This document shows positions 33,752-45,690 of a stretch of DNA of 64,000 bases, in pieces; the first letter of the stretch is position 1, and every line of letters begins with the position of its first letter. The DNA comes from Centroberyx gerrardi (lineage: Eukaryota > Chordata > Actinopteri > Beryciformes > Berycidae). The notes under the pieces were generated by a model. The model saw nothing but the letters and a program-made list of their open reading frames with translations. It had not been told where the DNA came from and did not search any database. A program made the position numbers and the translations under genes. The stretch covers positions 24,485,063-24,549,062 of the forward strand of contig NC_135998.1 of assembly GCF_048128805.1 (NCBI RefSeq). Reading direction: 5' to 3'.

Positions 33752-35991
33752 ATACACACAGATGCTCACATGTGTACCTGTTTGGCACTGGTGCCCCGTC
33801 CAGCCCAGAGGACACGCACAGTGGTTCGGTCTTAAGCAGGTGCCTCCATTCACACAGGCTTGGCCGCACACTGCTGCGAGAGACATTGAGCGTTTGAAAA
33901 GCGTGATCACAACACATACACCTAACGCACTTGTAAATATTTGCCTCCGAGCTACCTTGGTTGCAGTTGTGCGAGTGGAGCCTGCGCCACCCCGGGCAGC
34001 ACTCTGGGTAGGAGGAGTGCGAGCGAGGTGCCGCTCTGCTCACCTGCCGGTACGCCACCCGGTACACAGTCCTGTCCAAACAAAACACAGAGACGCACGG
34101 TTAGGGATCGCCTCCGGTCTTTTCCGTGTTCTGTCAGACCGCAAGAATGCTGATGAGAGACCGGGAATTTGCCGGAATACTGAAATGACGGACCACTGAC
34201 TTCCAAGAGCGTGTAAGAGATGAGGGAGGGAGGGAGGGAGGGAGGGAGGGAAGGACAGGGGATAAGAGGAGATGCAAAGTCAGATCTAGATTCAGGGATT
34301 TCACTGGTGACTGCAATCTGCTGAGATAGTTTCTGGTATGTTTTGGGGGGGGGAGATACAGGATGATAAACTGAGGCAAAGGGTGAAACAAAGAGAAAGA
34401 GTGAAGAGAGAATGTGTGAGTTATCAGAATCATTATGGGACTAGAGGCCTGTAACTATCAGACTTGTGCCCACTTCATTGGTACATTCTCAGAGCAAAAG
34501 AATTAAAAAAAAAAAAAAAAGGGGAAAGTGAAAGCAAGTGAGACTGGACAGGGAAGAGTTAAACAAAGATTGTAATGGAGGGAATGTAAGGGGGGAACGG
34601 AGGCAGAAAGAAACAGAGTTGGAGAGAGAACGAGAGCGCGTAAGTATGGAGGGAGAAGTAGTCCAAAATAAACAAGGCCGCGGTCTCTGCGGGCGGGCAG
34701 TTCATTTCCCGTAGTTACACAAAGTACTCGATATTTAGATTCCACCCAAATATGTGCCACCATGACCCAGTTCTGTGTGAGTGTGTATTTGCGTGTATGG
34801 GAGACAACCATGCTCTATTTGCGACTGCACTCCTAACCCTTTCCCTCCCTGAACATTTTAGGCATTGTTTACCGCCTAATTAAATAAACGTCTTGCGAGG
34901 AAACGACGAATTATAGCACTGTTCTAACACTATTGTGTCAGCAAAATAGTCTGAGCTGCACCCCAAGACTGATGGAGTCTTGTTTAGACTGTGCTGTATA
35001 GATGTCCGCTGTCTGGCGGACTGTCACACCATACATGGTTCAGCTTGCGCTCTCCTAACCAAAACTGAAGGGATCACATTTCTTCGCTGCTTTTGGAGGA
35101 ATACGTCGCTGAGAGTGCATCTTACTTGTATGTGCTGCAGAGTCGATGCCCCTGACACAGGGTGATGTAGGGCTTGTGCACCGGCTGGACGTACGACTCT
35201 GTTGCCATGACAACGCTGTGACGGATGTCTCGGCCACACACCCTCCTTCTGCAAAGCAAGGCGTGAGATCAATCGTTACCTAACGTGAAAGACAGCGGTT
35301 TGGTTCCAAAGAGCTTCTGCCCTGGAAGCTGAATTGACCGGAACTGTGATGGTTTCGGAGTTGACTGCTATTAAACGGGACAGTTTGAGATGTTTAGGCC
35401 CTCTGTGATCCTCCCTTCTGGTTCAGAGAGGTTGAAAAACTCCACATTAGGGCCTCAAGGTTTCTGCGTGTCACTGAAAGTTGATGTGTAATTGCTATTG
35501 ATCGACCCGTGTAATCACTCCTGAATGTGTCAGAGTTAAGAGCTGATCTTTGACCTCTTTGTCTCCACTTGACCTTTCATGCGGGTTGCAGTTTATTTTG
35601 GTCTTTGTGCAAATAAACTCTGATTGAAAAGACAAGCCTGCTTGACTCCCCGAGCTGGTGCAAGTCTAATAGACTAGGACAGAGGGGTAGAGCTTTGGTC
35701 CCGAGACACTGCAGGGACCACTCTGGATACATTTACAATGGGTGAGAATGTCAAGCCAAAGCAAAGGGGTTTTTAAAACAAACAGGTCTAAAATGACAGC
35801 TGAAGTGGAGATCTGCAACTGAAGTCGCTGGACTACGCAGCTACTGAGGGCCAAAGCTGACCAAGTGACAGGCCATAATAAACACAGGAAGAGTATTAAG
35901 TGAGCTGTTACCCATGGTGACCAAAGATCTGGGGAGTGCCCGTCACATGAAGGATGAAGAGGGAGGAGGAAAGAAGGAGCATTTGGTACAT
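30375..35991 (-). CDS. egfl7: EGF-like domain protein 7 (secreted endothelial factor), eight coding exons
   Basis: Secreted extracellular-matrix protein of endothelium, important in vessel tube formation. Coding exons, 5' to 3': 35912-35991, 35126-35248, 33956-34071, 33778-33873, 33421-33657, 31230-31306, 30617-30779, 30375-30394. All junctions are GT-AG with matching phases, giving 303 aa (human 273). Signal peptide [22 protein letters not shown] domain about 28-106 (starts RRVCGRD, contains [16 protein letters not shown] and ECCPGW). First EGF C109-C136. Calcium-binding EGF begins DVDEC, C143-C177. Proline-rich linker 179-200. Leucine-rich helices at 226-250 and 275-295. C-terminus CSCQET. 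Start codon at 35989-35991; Met4 is an alternative. A good acceptor at 36172-36173 suggests that this exon carries about 180 nt of 5' UTR. The extra length compared with human is mostly the proline linker. Confidence 0.95.
31178..31227. repeat. TG/CA microsatellite abutting an egfl7 splice donor
   Basis: About 25 TG units on the plus strand. On the gene strand the donor of exon 31230-31306 reads GTACACACAC, so the CA run starts two bases into the intron. Confidence 0.9.
33228..33314 (-). ncRNA. mir126: mir-126 precursor hairpin in egfl7 intron
   Basis: The minus strand carries both mature arms. miR-126-5p is at 33279-33299 (CATTATTACTTTTGGTACGC then G). miR-126-3p is at 33242-33262 (TCGTACCGTGAGTAATAATG then C). 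They are separated by a 16-nt loop region. The flanks pair further (GCCAGCTTCGCGGT with ACTGCGACTGGTGC), extending the stem. The hairpin is in the intron between the calcium-binding EGF exon and the exon at 31230-31306, on the same strand as the host gene, as in other vertebrates. It should be co-expressed with egfl7 in endothelium. Mature sequences are recalled from the known family. Confidence 0.97.
33703..33748. repeat. TG/CA microsatellite in egfl7 intron
   Basis: Long TG run within the short intron between the two EGF exons, about 30 bp downstream (gene sense) of the donor at 33776-33777. Confidence 0.9.
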
Positions 35992-36171
35992 GTCTTCCTC
36001 TTTCCCACGTTCCCTCACTCAGTCTCTCTCTCGCTCTCTCTCGCGCTCTCTCTTCTTTCTGCCAGTTGGACGGAAGAAGAAAGGAGGATGACGGGGAGGG
36101 GCCGCGGGTCGTCTCCTTGCACAGACGTGTGTGTTCTTGTGTTTTCCCCCCAGGAGGATGACTCCGGCTAC
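35992..36171 (-). other. egfl7: Probable 5' UTR part of egfl7 start exon
   Basis: On the minus strand, TCTCTCTCCCCACAG at 36172-36186 is a strong acceptor. It is followed by about 180 nt, including a GA-rich run, up to the start codon at 35991. There is no ATG in frame with the signal peptide upstream. Confidence 0.5.
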
Positions 36172-37232
36172 CTGTGGGGAGAGAGATACATGGATGGAGT
36201 GAGCTAAAGATGACTTCCGTTGCCGTGCATTAATGCAGAAATGCAGCGTTGTTTTCCCATCTTTCTCGAGCTAAAAAAAATGAGGTGAACGGGAGGCTAA
36301 ATTCCAAATCCCAAGCATCACACAGAAAGTAATCTCAACAGAAACATGAATGGAATACAGTTCATTCCATTGCAAACACAGGTCAAAGCTTATTTCCTTT
36401 GAAGAGGCGGGCCATAAGAGAGATGGGCTGTGCTCTTGTCAGTGTCAGCTGTGTCATGTCTATGAGAACAGACTCTTGGAGGACCTCTGCTACAGTTCAG
36501 CCCTTCAGCGGGACATCAGGCCAGAACACGCTCCCCTCTAAAAAAGCATTAGAGCACATTAAAGGTGCAGTGGTGGAAGGTCTGGAGAGAAAACGTTGAA
36601 CAGAGTCAGAGCCATGTACAGAAGCTCTGTCATGTACCATTACTGGCGGAGGGCAGGTAAGGTAACAGAGTGAAAAAACGGCAGGCCGGGTGCTCTCAAC
36701 CGCAAAATGAAACTCGGATGTCCTCACGTCGCACGAAGAAAAACTGGCTGAAACTGCAAAACAGTCACATTTGTATGCCAGGAATAAACTTGAGCTGAAC
36801 AATATGGGGTCTATAAAAAGGAGTGACGTTGTTCTATCTGGTTCTATCTGGTTCAAAATGAATCATTATGATAGTTGCTACTTTCACAGAGATTATCTTT
36901 TGTGCTATTCAAATATTCTTTGTTCAAAATGTGACTTATAGTGATCGCTAATACTCTTAAACTCTAGTGGAAACTGCGAAGTCGGCATTTTGAATAGTTT
37001 GACATGATCAAACCCCCAATTTTTTTTCTTTAAATAGATCTAAGTGTTTCCTCGGTGAGTGATTTTAAAGATGGAGGATCGTGGGGAACGTAGACTTAGC
37101 ACTTTCAGGTACTCTGCCTCCTCCCCTCTAAAATGATTTTATGACCAGCAGTAAAGACGCCCTATGTAATGTTTGTGTTTTATGCTCTGCATCTGAGCAG
37201 TTTGTTTGTCATCACTATAGGCTTTGATTTGT

Positions 37233-37268
<36 letters not shown>

Positions 37269-38850
37269 TTATCTCAGGAGGACCTTGACCATCTATGAGG
37301 AGTTAATGTTCCCTACAAAGCAGAAAGCATTGTTGAGACGAAGGTGCTGGACCCCGGCAGTGGCTGGATGATAACCTGCTGTTAGAAAGCCATTTAATCG
37401 TTACTTAGACCTCCAGCCAGGGTCAGAGGGAGAGATGGCATCCCTCCACCTGGCAACCGCCAGGGACAAGACACGGGACTGTGGGCCTGGACTGGTTTTA
37501 ATGGTTCTCCTGCTGAACCTCTGACCCCACCTTCACCTTCGCCCACCCACAGAGAAAGCAAAGGCACCGACACACATGTAAACATGCATGCATCGCATGG
37601 GCTCACGTACATACACTCCTGAGTTGGACAAAACTGGCTGAACTCTCACTGACCTGCACAACGGGCTGTGGGACTAACACAAAGGGCAAGGCACAAAGAC
37701 AAAGAACATGAACTCTCCCTCCTCAGAAATGTTCCCTTATCCCTTTATGCCACATAAGATTATTACATACTGTACAGGATTAAAAGACGTGCTGAGCCAT
37801 CCTTCTGCCAGAAAGCAGTTGGTGTGAGTCAGGCGACCTTGCAGCAGTTGCAACTTCGCCCTGGGCCGGACCGCTATGGAGAGCATGAGAGCCAGCTTGG
37901 AGCCGCTCCTGGTCCGAAGCTAGCCGACAGGGACATTTTTAACAGCGCTGATACTAAGCCCTCGGGAAACCCGTAACGGGGCATTAAAGCCAGCCTGGGG
38001 TGATGCTAGGTTATGGGACTAGCCTGCAGGAGAGTATTGAGTTAGCCTGGAGGTGATGCTAAGCCTTGGTTGACAGCTTGCATGTCTCTCTGATCCCCTG
38101 CTGGCTCAACGCCCAGAGACAGGACACGCACATCTAACCCTGTGTTCATTCACAAATCACCACAGCTGGTGTGACTCTCAGCACTGCAGGGGGGCACTTT
38201 GAAGACAACGTGCGCGCGTGTGCCTGTGTGTGCACATGTTTGAAAATAGAGCATCATCACGTTTGCAGAGAGAGAGGTGCTGAAGCTCAAAGTGTTTATC
38301 CAGAAAGTGGATCCAAATAATCCCAAGCCTCAAACAAACCTGTTAAAATCCATTCACACTCAATTTGATGGACCGTACAGTGCAGCCGTGTCACAGACCT
38401 TTGGCATGACAGCTTCCCTGCCAAAACACCTGATATGATTTGATAACAGCGCTGTTGATGATCTGGTTGTTGTATCATAAAGTCCTGTAAAGCTATTAGA
38501 TGGGCTACTGCTACCACTGATGCAAGTCATTCTCCCTTTTGGATGCAAAAAGCACATTGCCAGCGCTATAACACAAGAGATATATACTGTATATAAGACA
38601 CTGGCATTGCAAAGAATGAATGGGCTGGTATGTGCTCATTTTTAAAAACCCAACTGTTATTCTGATTAGATCACATATTACTCTTACAAATGACTCTTTC
38701 ATCCATGTATAGAGCTGTTGTGGACTACATTGTATGCAAGTGTTAGAACTAGTATACCAAAAACCTTACTGTGTGGTCAGTACACAGCTGGTGTTACTGA
38801 TGGACCCTAAAGGCATGTTGACAGACAGGTAGTGGTATGACTTAGAAGGG

Positions 38851-38889
<39 letters not shown>

Positions 38890-39057
38890 CGTGCTGCCAT
38901 TTTCATCATGCCGTTTTTTAAAAAAAAGCCACAAACTGAGTCCTAGCCTATTGACACACTAGAGGAAGCTTTAGCAGACACATTTATCACAGTAGCCAAG
39001 AGAGGGCGCTGTAAATATCTGGAGATCACAGCAGCACTACCATCATTCACACAGGAC

Positions 39058-39059
<2 letters not shown>

Positions 39060-39104
<45 letters not shown>
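39060..39104. repeat. CT/GA microsatellite
   Basis: About 22 TC units on the plus strand in the presumed egfl7 first intron. Confidence 0.9.
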
Positions 39105-39106
<2 letters not shown>

Positions 39107-39576
39107 GCACACTAGATGAATGACTCTATAAATAAAGAAATAAAGGCAATGAAAAATGTCTGCTTCTACATTGAGCACAAAGACAAGCGTAGATGCTGAA
39201 CTAACGCGATACGGACAACATCCTGAGCGCATGCATGTTTGCAACAAGACTAATAGACTTAAATCGTGCACTTTACAATCACCTTTTCTAAGATTAACCC
39301 CGCTGGACAAACACAGCGCTCGGTGTGCGCTGCAAAGCCCGTCGGACAGTCCCGTTGCCTAAATGCCCGGAGCTTGAACAAAGTTAGTCCCGTTATATTC
39401 CGCTCGTGAGTAAAGTCTCCCTCTAAGTCCAGTGATAAAAACTCCGCTACTAGTTCAGGTTTCTCCTTGAGCACAAGCCTGTCAGAGAGTGCATGGGGGG
39501 TAATGGTAGTACCTCCTCCCACTCCTCCAGCTGGGTGTCCCGCGGCTCAGACGGGCTGGACGGGGGGACACTTGTG

Positions 39577-39584
39577 TGACGTCA
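39577..39584. promoter_or_regulatory. CRE-like palindrome TGACGTCA
   Basis: A full cAMP-response-element consensus lies in a GC-rich stretch (39530-39600) of the presumed first intron of egfl7. A single 8-bp match is weak evidence on its own. The GC-rich surroundings make an internal promoter possible. Confidence 0.25.
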
Positions 39585-39905
39585 GTGCACTACAGACTAC
39601 CCAGGCCGTTTTTCCATTGATAACCCACTGATACACTTCCCGAACTGAACTTATCTGGACGGGCTGACTGCGCGGTTGAGAGAAACACATCGAGCCTGGA
39701 CTTATTTCACGGAGGCAGTTGGCATCATTTGAGGAACACGAGACACGTGACAACCGCAGCAATAGAGGTCCAGACAGAAAAAAATGTTGATTGATAGCCT
39801 AATAGATTTAGGATTTATATCTTACTCTTATGACTTTTACTAAATCGTTTGACTATTTTGACTTTTGGCAGCCTAAATCCTCACTGTACGTGCATAAAAA
39901 AGCAG

Positions 39906-39944
39906 GTTTCTGTCAGACATTAGTAACTAATGTCTGACAGAAAC
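39906..39944. repeat. Perfect palindrome, 19-bp arms
   Basis: GTTTCTGTCAGACATTAGT is followed by one A and then by its exact reverse complement. No larger element boundary or target duplication is visible. It could form a hairpin in DNA or RNA. Confidence 0.85.
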
Positions 39945-40450
39945 ACTGTGACCACCAAGTGTTTTGTTCTTTGACCTATACCCTCCTAATCCCCTTCTGG
40001 CGTCACGTCCATGGCAAATTGGGATAACGTTTTAAGAGCCTATACATTTAGAAATGAATATTCTTTCAATTAAGCCATGTAAAAAAAAAGACTATTAATG
40101 TAGATATATGCTCCATTATTTTCAGATTGTGAAAAAATATTATGGGCCTCTTACAGGCATGAGAGATGTCAGTGCCAGTTCACCAAAATAAAAGCCCACA
40201 GCTATAGAATAAACCCACTGAGGTGGTATAACATTGTGAGGCATCCTTATTGATATTTTGACCTGATTTTTATGCTTAAATGTCAAATGTCTCCTAAAGA
40301 GGTAGCCATACTTTAGCATATAGGCCTACTGTTCTGCCTATTTATAAGAAGAAAAAAAATAGTGAAATAAAACGACAGGCTGACAAACTACCGACAGTGG
40401 AACAGGGAATATTTGCATGATGAGCCTATGAAAATGAGTACATGTCTTAC

Positions 40451-40655
40451 CCTCGAAGTACGGGGTCATCAGGTGCGTCTGTGCGCGCGTGCTGAGCGGA
40501 GGCCATGGGCACCAGCCGCGACCGCCGGACCAGTGGATTAGAGGACTCTTCCATGGTAGCAATTTCTTTTAAAGCTCGTCACAAGGTTTATCAGTTACAG
40601 CGAGAACTCGCGTTTTAATTCAAGGTGCTGCCTGTGAGTCGGCCGCCGAGAAATG
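40451..40655 (-). other. egfl7: Candidate egfl7 first exon with short upstream ORF
   Basis: On the minus strand a strong donor (CGAGG then GTAAGA, at 40446-40455) ends an exon. It contains ATG 40552-40554 and 34 codons (MEESSNPLVRRSRLVPMASA and onward to PDDPVLRG). If spliced to the acceptor at 36172, the frame stops at once (TAG), so it would be a 35-residue upstream ORF. If spliced to exon 35126-35248, the phases match and give a protein entering the EMI domain without a signal peptide. The TSS at about 40655 is inferred from the TATA-like box. Alternative: the first exon of a different, unrecognised gene. Confidence 0.4.
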
Positions 40656-40680
40656 AAATGTCTTTGGGCGTTTTTCAGTT

Positions 40681-40690
40681 GCTTTTTATG
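40681..40690 (-). promoter_or_regulatory. TATA-like box for the 40451-40655 exon
   Basis: Minus-strand CATAAAAAGC lies about 30 bp before the inferred start. Nearby CAGGAATT and CCGGAATTCCTGTG stretches contain GGAA/TTCC cores suitable for ETS factors, which control endothelial genes. This is inference from motif matches only. Confidence 0.35.
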
Positions 40691-40699
40691 CAGGGCTTC

Positions 40700-41986
40700 C
40701 TGTGGAACGCAGGAATTGGACGGACAATCCCAAACCGGAATTCCTGTGAGTGTTTGGCGCTGATAAAACCCCTCTCCTGCACAAACACTCTCCATCCTGC
40801 TCAAACCGCTTTGCGAATCTGATTTTGAAGCATTTTTCTGTCCCCATTGTGGCGCGGACATCTTTAAGGGGCGAGTGCCTTCGTTTGTTTTCACCCGCAC
40901 GGCCTTCTGGTGCCTTTGCGCTCAGGTACGCAGGGGCCGTGAGTATTGTAATGGCGCTGAGGTTATTGTTGGTTATTTGCTGAATGTAATACAGTTAGAG
41001 CAGCTCAATAAAAAGAAAAATCACCTTTTCTCAATCCTTTAGCTGACAATGCAAGCCCGTATAGGCCCGTGTTTATACAGTGATTAACATCTTTGTGAGA
41101 TCAAATCTGTCAAATTGCAGTAAAGAGTTACCATGATTCTGCAGTTTCTTTTCCCCCCATATTGCTTTTGTGTTTCTTACTGTAGCTCCTGGAGAAGATA
41201 CTCTATAGGCCGGTCTCTGTGCTCTGTGTCTCTCAACTGTTTTCTAAGTGATTGTCAAATATAACAGCCCATATATTGTATCCTTTCCTTATCTATTTGG
41301 CAGCGTCTGCTTTCTCTCATCCGCAATATTGCAATGGCTTAGAGACAAGTTTGGGGAATTGTAAACAGACATGTCATGAGCTTAAAGAGATACTTCTGTT
41401 TGTCCTGATATTATCTGACAGATTTTGCCATACAGTATTCTTTATCACGTTATTTCATAATGTAGTTGGAATAGCTGTCTATAGTTTATAGATGTGTCAA
41501 ACAACTTTGGGAGATAATAGCTATTGCTTAAGAAATTGAAAACTTGTTTTAAAAAAAATACATTTCGCCAATGATCAAAATAATACATATATATTTTTTG
41601 TTATTTCTTTTGCCCACAGATTCTATTGTCTCTTCGAGATTGTGCAACTTTTTTTTTTGACTTACCCAGATTTGAATACATAAGAAACGTTTGACCTCCT
41701 ATGTGACCTGTTTTGTTCATGTTGCAATATAATGTAAGAGTTTTGGGGTTTGCTCAGATGGGGTGCATGATTGGGTGCAGATGGCATACCTAATTTGAGC
41801 GGAAAAGCCTTGCTGCAGTGGCAGCAGACGTCACGTATTAAAGACAGATATGCTGCTGTGCCTCGCTCCCTTGAAGCTGAGCTTTACTAAGATTAGTCTC
41901 TCTGACACCCAGCGCTCATTTGTCATTTTAAGTATGTTAAGTGCAGAACCGGACCTCGTACTCACACACGCGCACAGGCATGCGCA

Positions 41987-42046
<60 letters not shown>

Positions 42047-42566
42047 TCCTCAAAACAACTTCAAGGTCTCTGTGTGTTTATGGCTGGCTGGACTAGATGG
42101 AGCATGAACCAGAACATGCTAAGGTATAGGGAGTTGAGTGAGGATTGCCCATATGTGTGTCATCCATCATCTTTCACCCTCAAATGGTGCATAGACAAAT
42201 TTATGATTATTCTTTGGTGAGAAATTACATATAGCGTATAATCTTATTTCACACTCAAGTTTGTTTCTCTTTATTAAACAGCGACGATGCGGAGCATGGC
42301 ACATCCTTGCCATTTACAATAATGGAATAGCAATTGTATTAGTGTTCGTTTAAGGGCCCGTTGAGTTAATGTACGATATGTCCCTCCCTGCACACAAAAG
42401 AACTGTTTTCACTGTGATAACAAAGAGCCTACGTGCTGAAGCACCATGGGAATGCTTCAGTATGGGGTCGCAGGTGACCACACACCAACACACACACCTT
42501 CAAGGTTGAGCGCTTGGACGGGGCACATTGGAATATGGGACGTAAAGTCTGTATGGGTTTGTGCGT

Positions 42567-42604
<38 letters not shown>

Positions 42605-45429
42605 AAGCAAAGGGGGAGGGCATCTCTTTTTAAGGAACTCTTTTCATTCTTTGAAATCAAGACTTGGCCGACACAAGCAGAGTTTTGTAGTCGGTGTTCC
42701 AGATTTGGCCCAGAGAAGACGCGCGAGGGGAAAAAAACTGAAGCGTAGCAGCGCTTCCTCTCAGAGAGGAAGCAGGAAACGGCTGCGGGAGAGAGATTCT
42801 GGAGTCTGCTCCCTCGGAACAATAAAAATCTCACTTGGACAGGAAACGGATCTGCGTCAAAGAGGGCCTGACAGATTCTGCTAAAGGGCAGAAGCAGTGA
42901 CCCTGGATGGGGCATGAACAGAGGGCAGCTGTGCCCAACTGTTCCCCTGAAAACATAAAAAAAGATATCATATGTATTCAACTATATAACATATTTATAA
43001 ACGTTTAAGTCAGAGTAGACATTGCATAGCATGGAGTGCAAGAGATGCACCTGAAGGAGAATATTATATAAAACTACAGTATATACTGAATAAAAAGTAA
43101 AGCCTTATTATAAGAGGAGTGGTGGCTGCAGAAATAACGGCAATTCTTGAAAAGTGAGAGGGAAAGGTGGGATGGAGGACGTCCCATAGAGTAAATATTA
43201 TTGTTTCAATGGACAAGCGCTTTCCCACCGCATGTTTTTTGTTTATTGTCTGGACACACAATAGTCTACAAGTGTGTACATGTGAGAAGGCTTTTGCTGC
43301 TTCCCTCTGTGTTAGTATGTGTTTGTGTGAATTTGTGTGTGTGTGTGTGTGTGTGTGTCCATGTGTGTTTGATTGAAGACCTCAGGTATTTTGCCGCAGT
43401 AAACACCTCTAATAGAGATGGTGATGCCGTCCTCGATGTTTAGAAAGGTTGACTCTGGTCTGTCTGCATGGCCGGAGGCTCGGAGGTCCAGCACAGATAT
43501 GCGGTCATAAAAACACGCCAAAGAATGAAAAGCACTTTGATAGAAACTTAACAACTTTCTATCCTTCCATCCATCTGTGCCTCTGTGATTCTTTAAGTCT
43601 GAGTCGGGGATCGGTGTTGTGTTTAGGGTCTCAAGCCTCTAGACTTCCACAGGCATCACCACTAATGGAGGAATGTGAGGGCGCTAACAAAATCAGCGGA
43701 ATTGGCAAAGTTAAACATTTCTGCAGCTTTTAGAGATGGGATGCTTAGATATGATTATGACGCGCATCACTGACTGGAAGAGAAGTGACAGACGTAACAT
43801 TGTGCGATTGTTTTTGAGGTTTCTGGTCTTAGTGAAATAGGCGGACTCTCCCATTGAAAGTGTGTGACCGTATGGATACTCACAGCAGCTGTGCAGTGAC
43901 ACTCATACACTTAGATATAAAGACCCATATTAAGTTGAAATGTCTTGTGTTCGATTTTGTCACAGCAAAAAGGTGAAAAGACAGCTAAGAGTGTGTTGGA
44001 TTTATCGGCTTTCTGCTGATTCACACGTGACCCGGCTCCTCGACTGGATGTGCGCATGTATCTCTGCTCTGTGTGATTTCCATGCTGACCAGCCAAACGG
44101 GACATCCTGTCGTCCAAGGCCTGCCACCGCTGCCACCGCTCCCCTCTCGCCTCTCAGCGCTAACAGCCATCAGCCAGCATCGGACGAAGCCGAGGCATGC
44201 GAAACCCCTCTGGAAATCAGAAGACTCGGCCTCTGGCTCTGTGCACCGGTGGTCCCAACGTTTCCTCTGCTGAACCTAAACAGGCAATGCTGTAGAATTC
44301 TTAGACGCAATATAACCATAAAAATATCCTTGACTAATTGTGTCCCTAGCTATGTGCATATCTAGTATGTGACTGCATTTTGTAACATGCCTTTTTGTGG
44401 CCTCTGCTTTATATTTCCTTCCGTCTGCTGCCAGCACTGCTTGTCAGTCTGTCATCAACAGTGTAGAGAGATTAGGGTTTTTATACACATTCCACCAAAC
44501 TCTGCATCCCAGAAACACATGTGACAGTGATTGGCTTATTTACCATAGTAATCAAATTCTCCCGCTATGAGGCTAATGTTTGGAACGGTGGCCATGTTGA
44601 CTTTGGTCCAGTGTCTCCCACGAGTTGTTTTAGGAGGCTACACGAGTGTGAAGTGTGGACATTCATGCAACAACAATCCTGTTCAAGACTGATTTAATGT
44701 TCTGTTCTCGCGCAAATATTTATCGCTAGACGCTGAGGTGTCACGGCAATGAACGGTATTGCATAGAGAAAGAGAAATACGATATTTCTTGGCTATTAAA
44801 TTGCACGCAGTGTTGCCAACTTTTGTGGTGGCTTGTCAGCAGTGGTGTTTGGCATTCTGCTGCTTGGTGTGTTATTTCCATAAGGGGTATCCTATGATTC
44901 CTGAGCGGCTCATTATCCAGCCTTTGCAGAAATAGACTAAACAAGGAAGTGATAAGGGCATGAGTGGAAACATGCAGGGGATCAATCATGGGGAACATCG
45001 TACTTTGAGAATGGTTTAAAAAGGATGCAACAGATATGTTTCATAAATGTAAAGTCTTGCCAGCTAATCAAGTATGTTTAAAATAAGAGAGCTATGCTGA
45101 TAAACTAGGGTTCTGACTATAGGATGGGTGAGATCTGGGACTCTGTGGTTTGGGGGTATGTGGGACACGTACCGATAAAGACGTTAAAAAGTTGCGGCAT
45201 CCTGGTGGATCATGAACTCGCAATATTATAGGTTAGAACTGGTGACTTGTTTGTTGTCATCCCCTCTCACTCAACTCAACTCTCCACTGTTAACTATCTA
45301 ATGAGGCAGAAATGCTACAAAAAAATAAAAATAAACGATGTAACTAAAAATACTATAAAAGGTTCACTTGAATTATTAAGGATGACTTTGTCAGTATATG
45401 TTTATGCAGCAATTGTTGAAATGAGGATT
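40700..45429. other. No gene seen; microsatellite-rich intergenic DNA
   Basis: CA/TG runs occur at about 41991-42042, 42570-42598 and 43336-43358. Open frames here are chance frames. None carries recognised domains or splice signals. Confidence 0.5.
41991..42042. repeat. CA microsatellite
   Basis: About 26 CA units, interrupted only at its start by GTACACA-type units. Confidence 0.9.
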
Positions 45430-45690
45430 GACTTCTGAAGGCACCTGCCTGCTCATCTGCTCTTGGAGATCATGGACTAAACTGAGAAACGGAGTCATGA
45501 AAGCTCCTGGGACTGACCATCACCTCAAATGGGACAAGAAATTCTCCTGCTTCATCAGGAAGGCCCAACATAGATCAGTGATGTTTTTCCTGCAGCAACT
45601 GAAGAAGTCCAATGTCTCACAACCAGTTCAATTTTATAGATCAGTGATGCATCCTCACATCCTCCATTGCAGTCTATAGCTCCGATCTCT
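45430..45690 (+). mobile_element. L2-type LINE remnant (post-RT region)
   Basis: The plus-strand frame includes HHLKWDKKFSCFIRKAQHRS, VMFFLQQLKKSNVSQPVQFY and RSVMHPHILHCS. It aligns in order with the [20 protein letters not shown] ... FYTSIVESILTSS region of the L2 copy at 611-1030. Short and decayed. Confidence 0.6.

Noticed and set aside
33316..33897. 193-codon plus-strand frame
   Set aside because: Antisense shadow of the two egfl7 EGF exons, plus a microsatellite.
37394..37612. Minus-strand frame with a possible signal peptide, considered as the egfl7 start exon
   Set aside because: No donor in the required phase 2; the exon at 35912-35991 fits the phase, the GHHGRRVC junction and the family layout.
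39259..39522. Minus-strand frame with a Cys pattern (CPTGFAAHTERCVCPAG) reminiscent of EGF
   Set aside because: Only four cysteines in a short span, no splice partners in a matching phase, and both egfl7 EGF domains are already accounted for.
42457..42981. Open frame of 174 codons on the minus strand
   Set aside because: Partly made of a CA/TG repeat translated as His-Thr; no domain.
43940..44365. Open frame of 141 codons on the plus strand
   Set aside because: No recognisable domain, no splice-site support and irregular composition; it looks like a chance frame in intergenic DNA.
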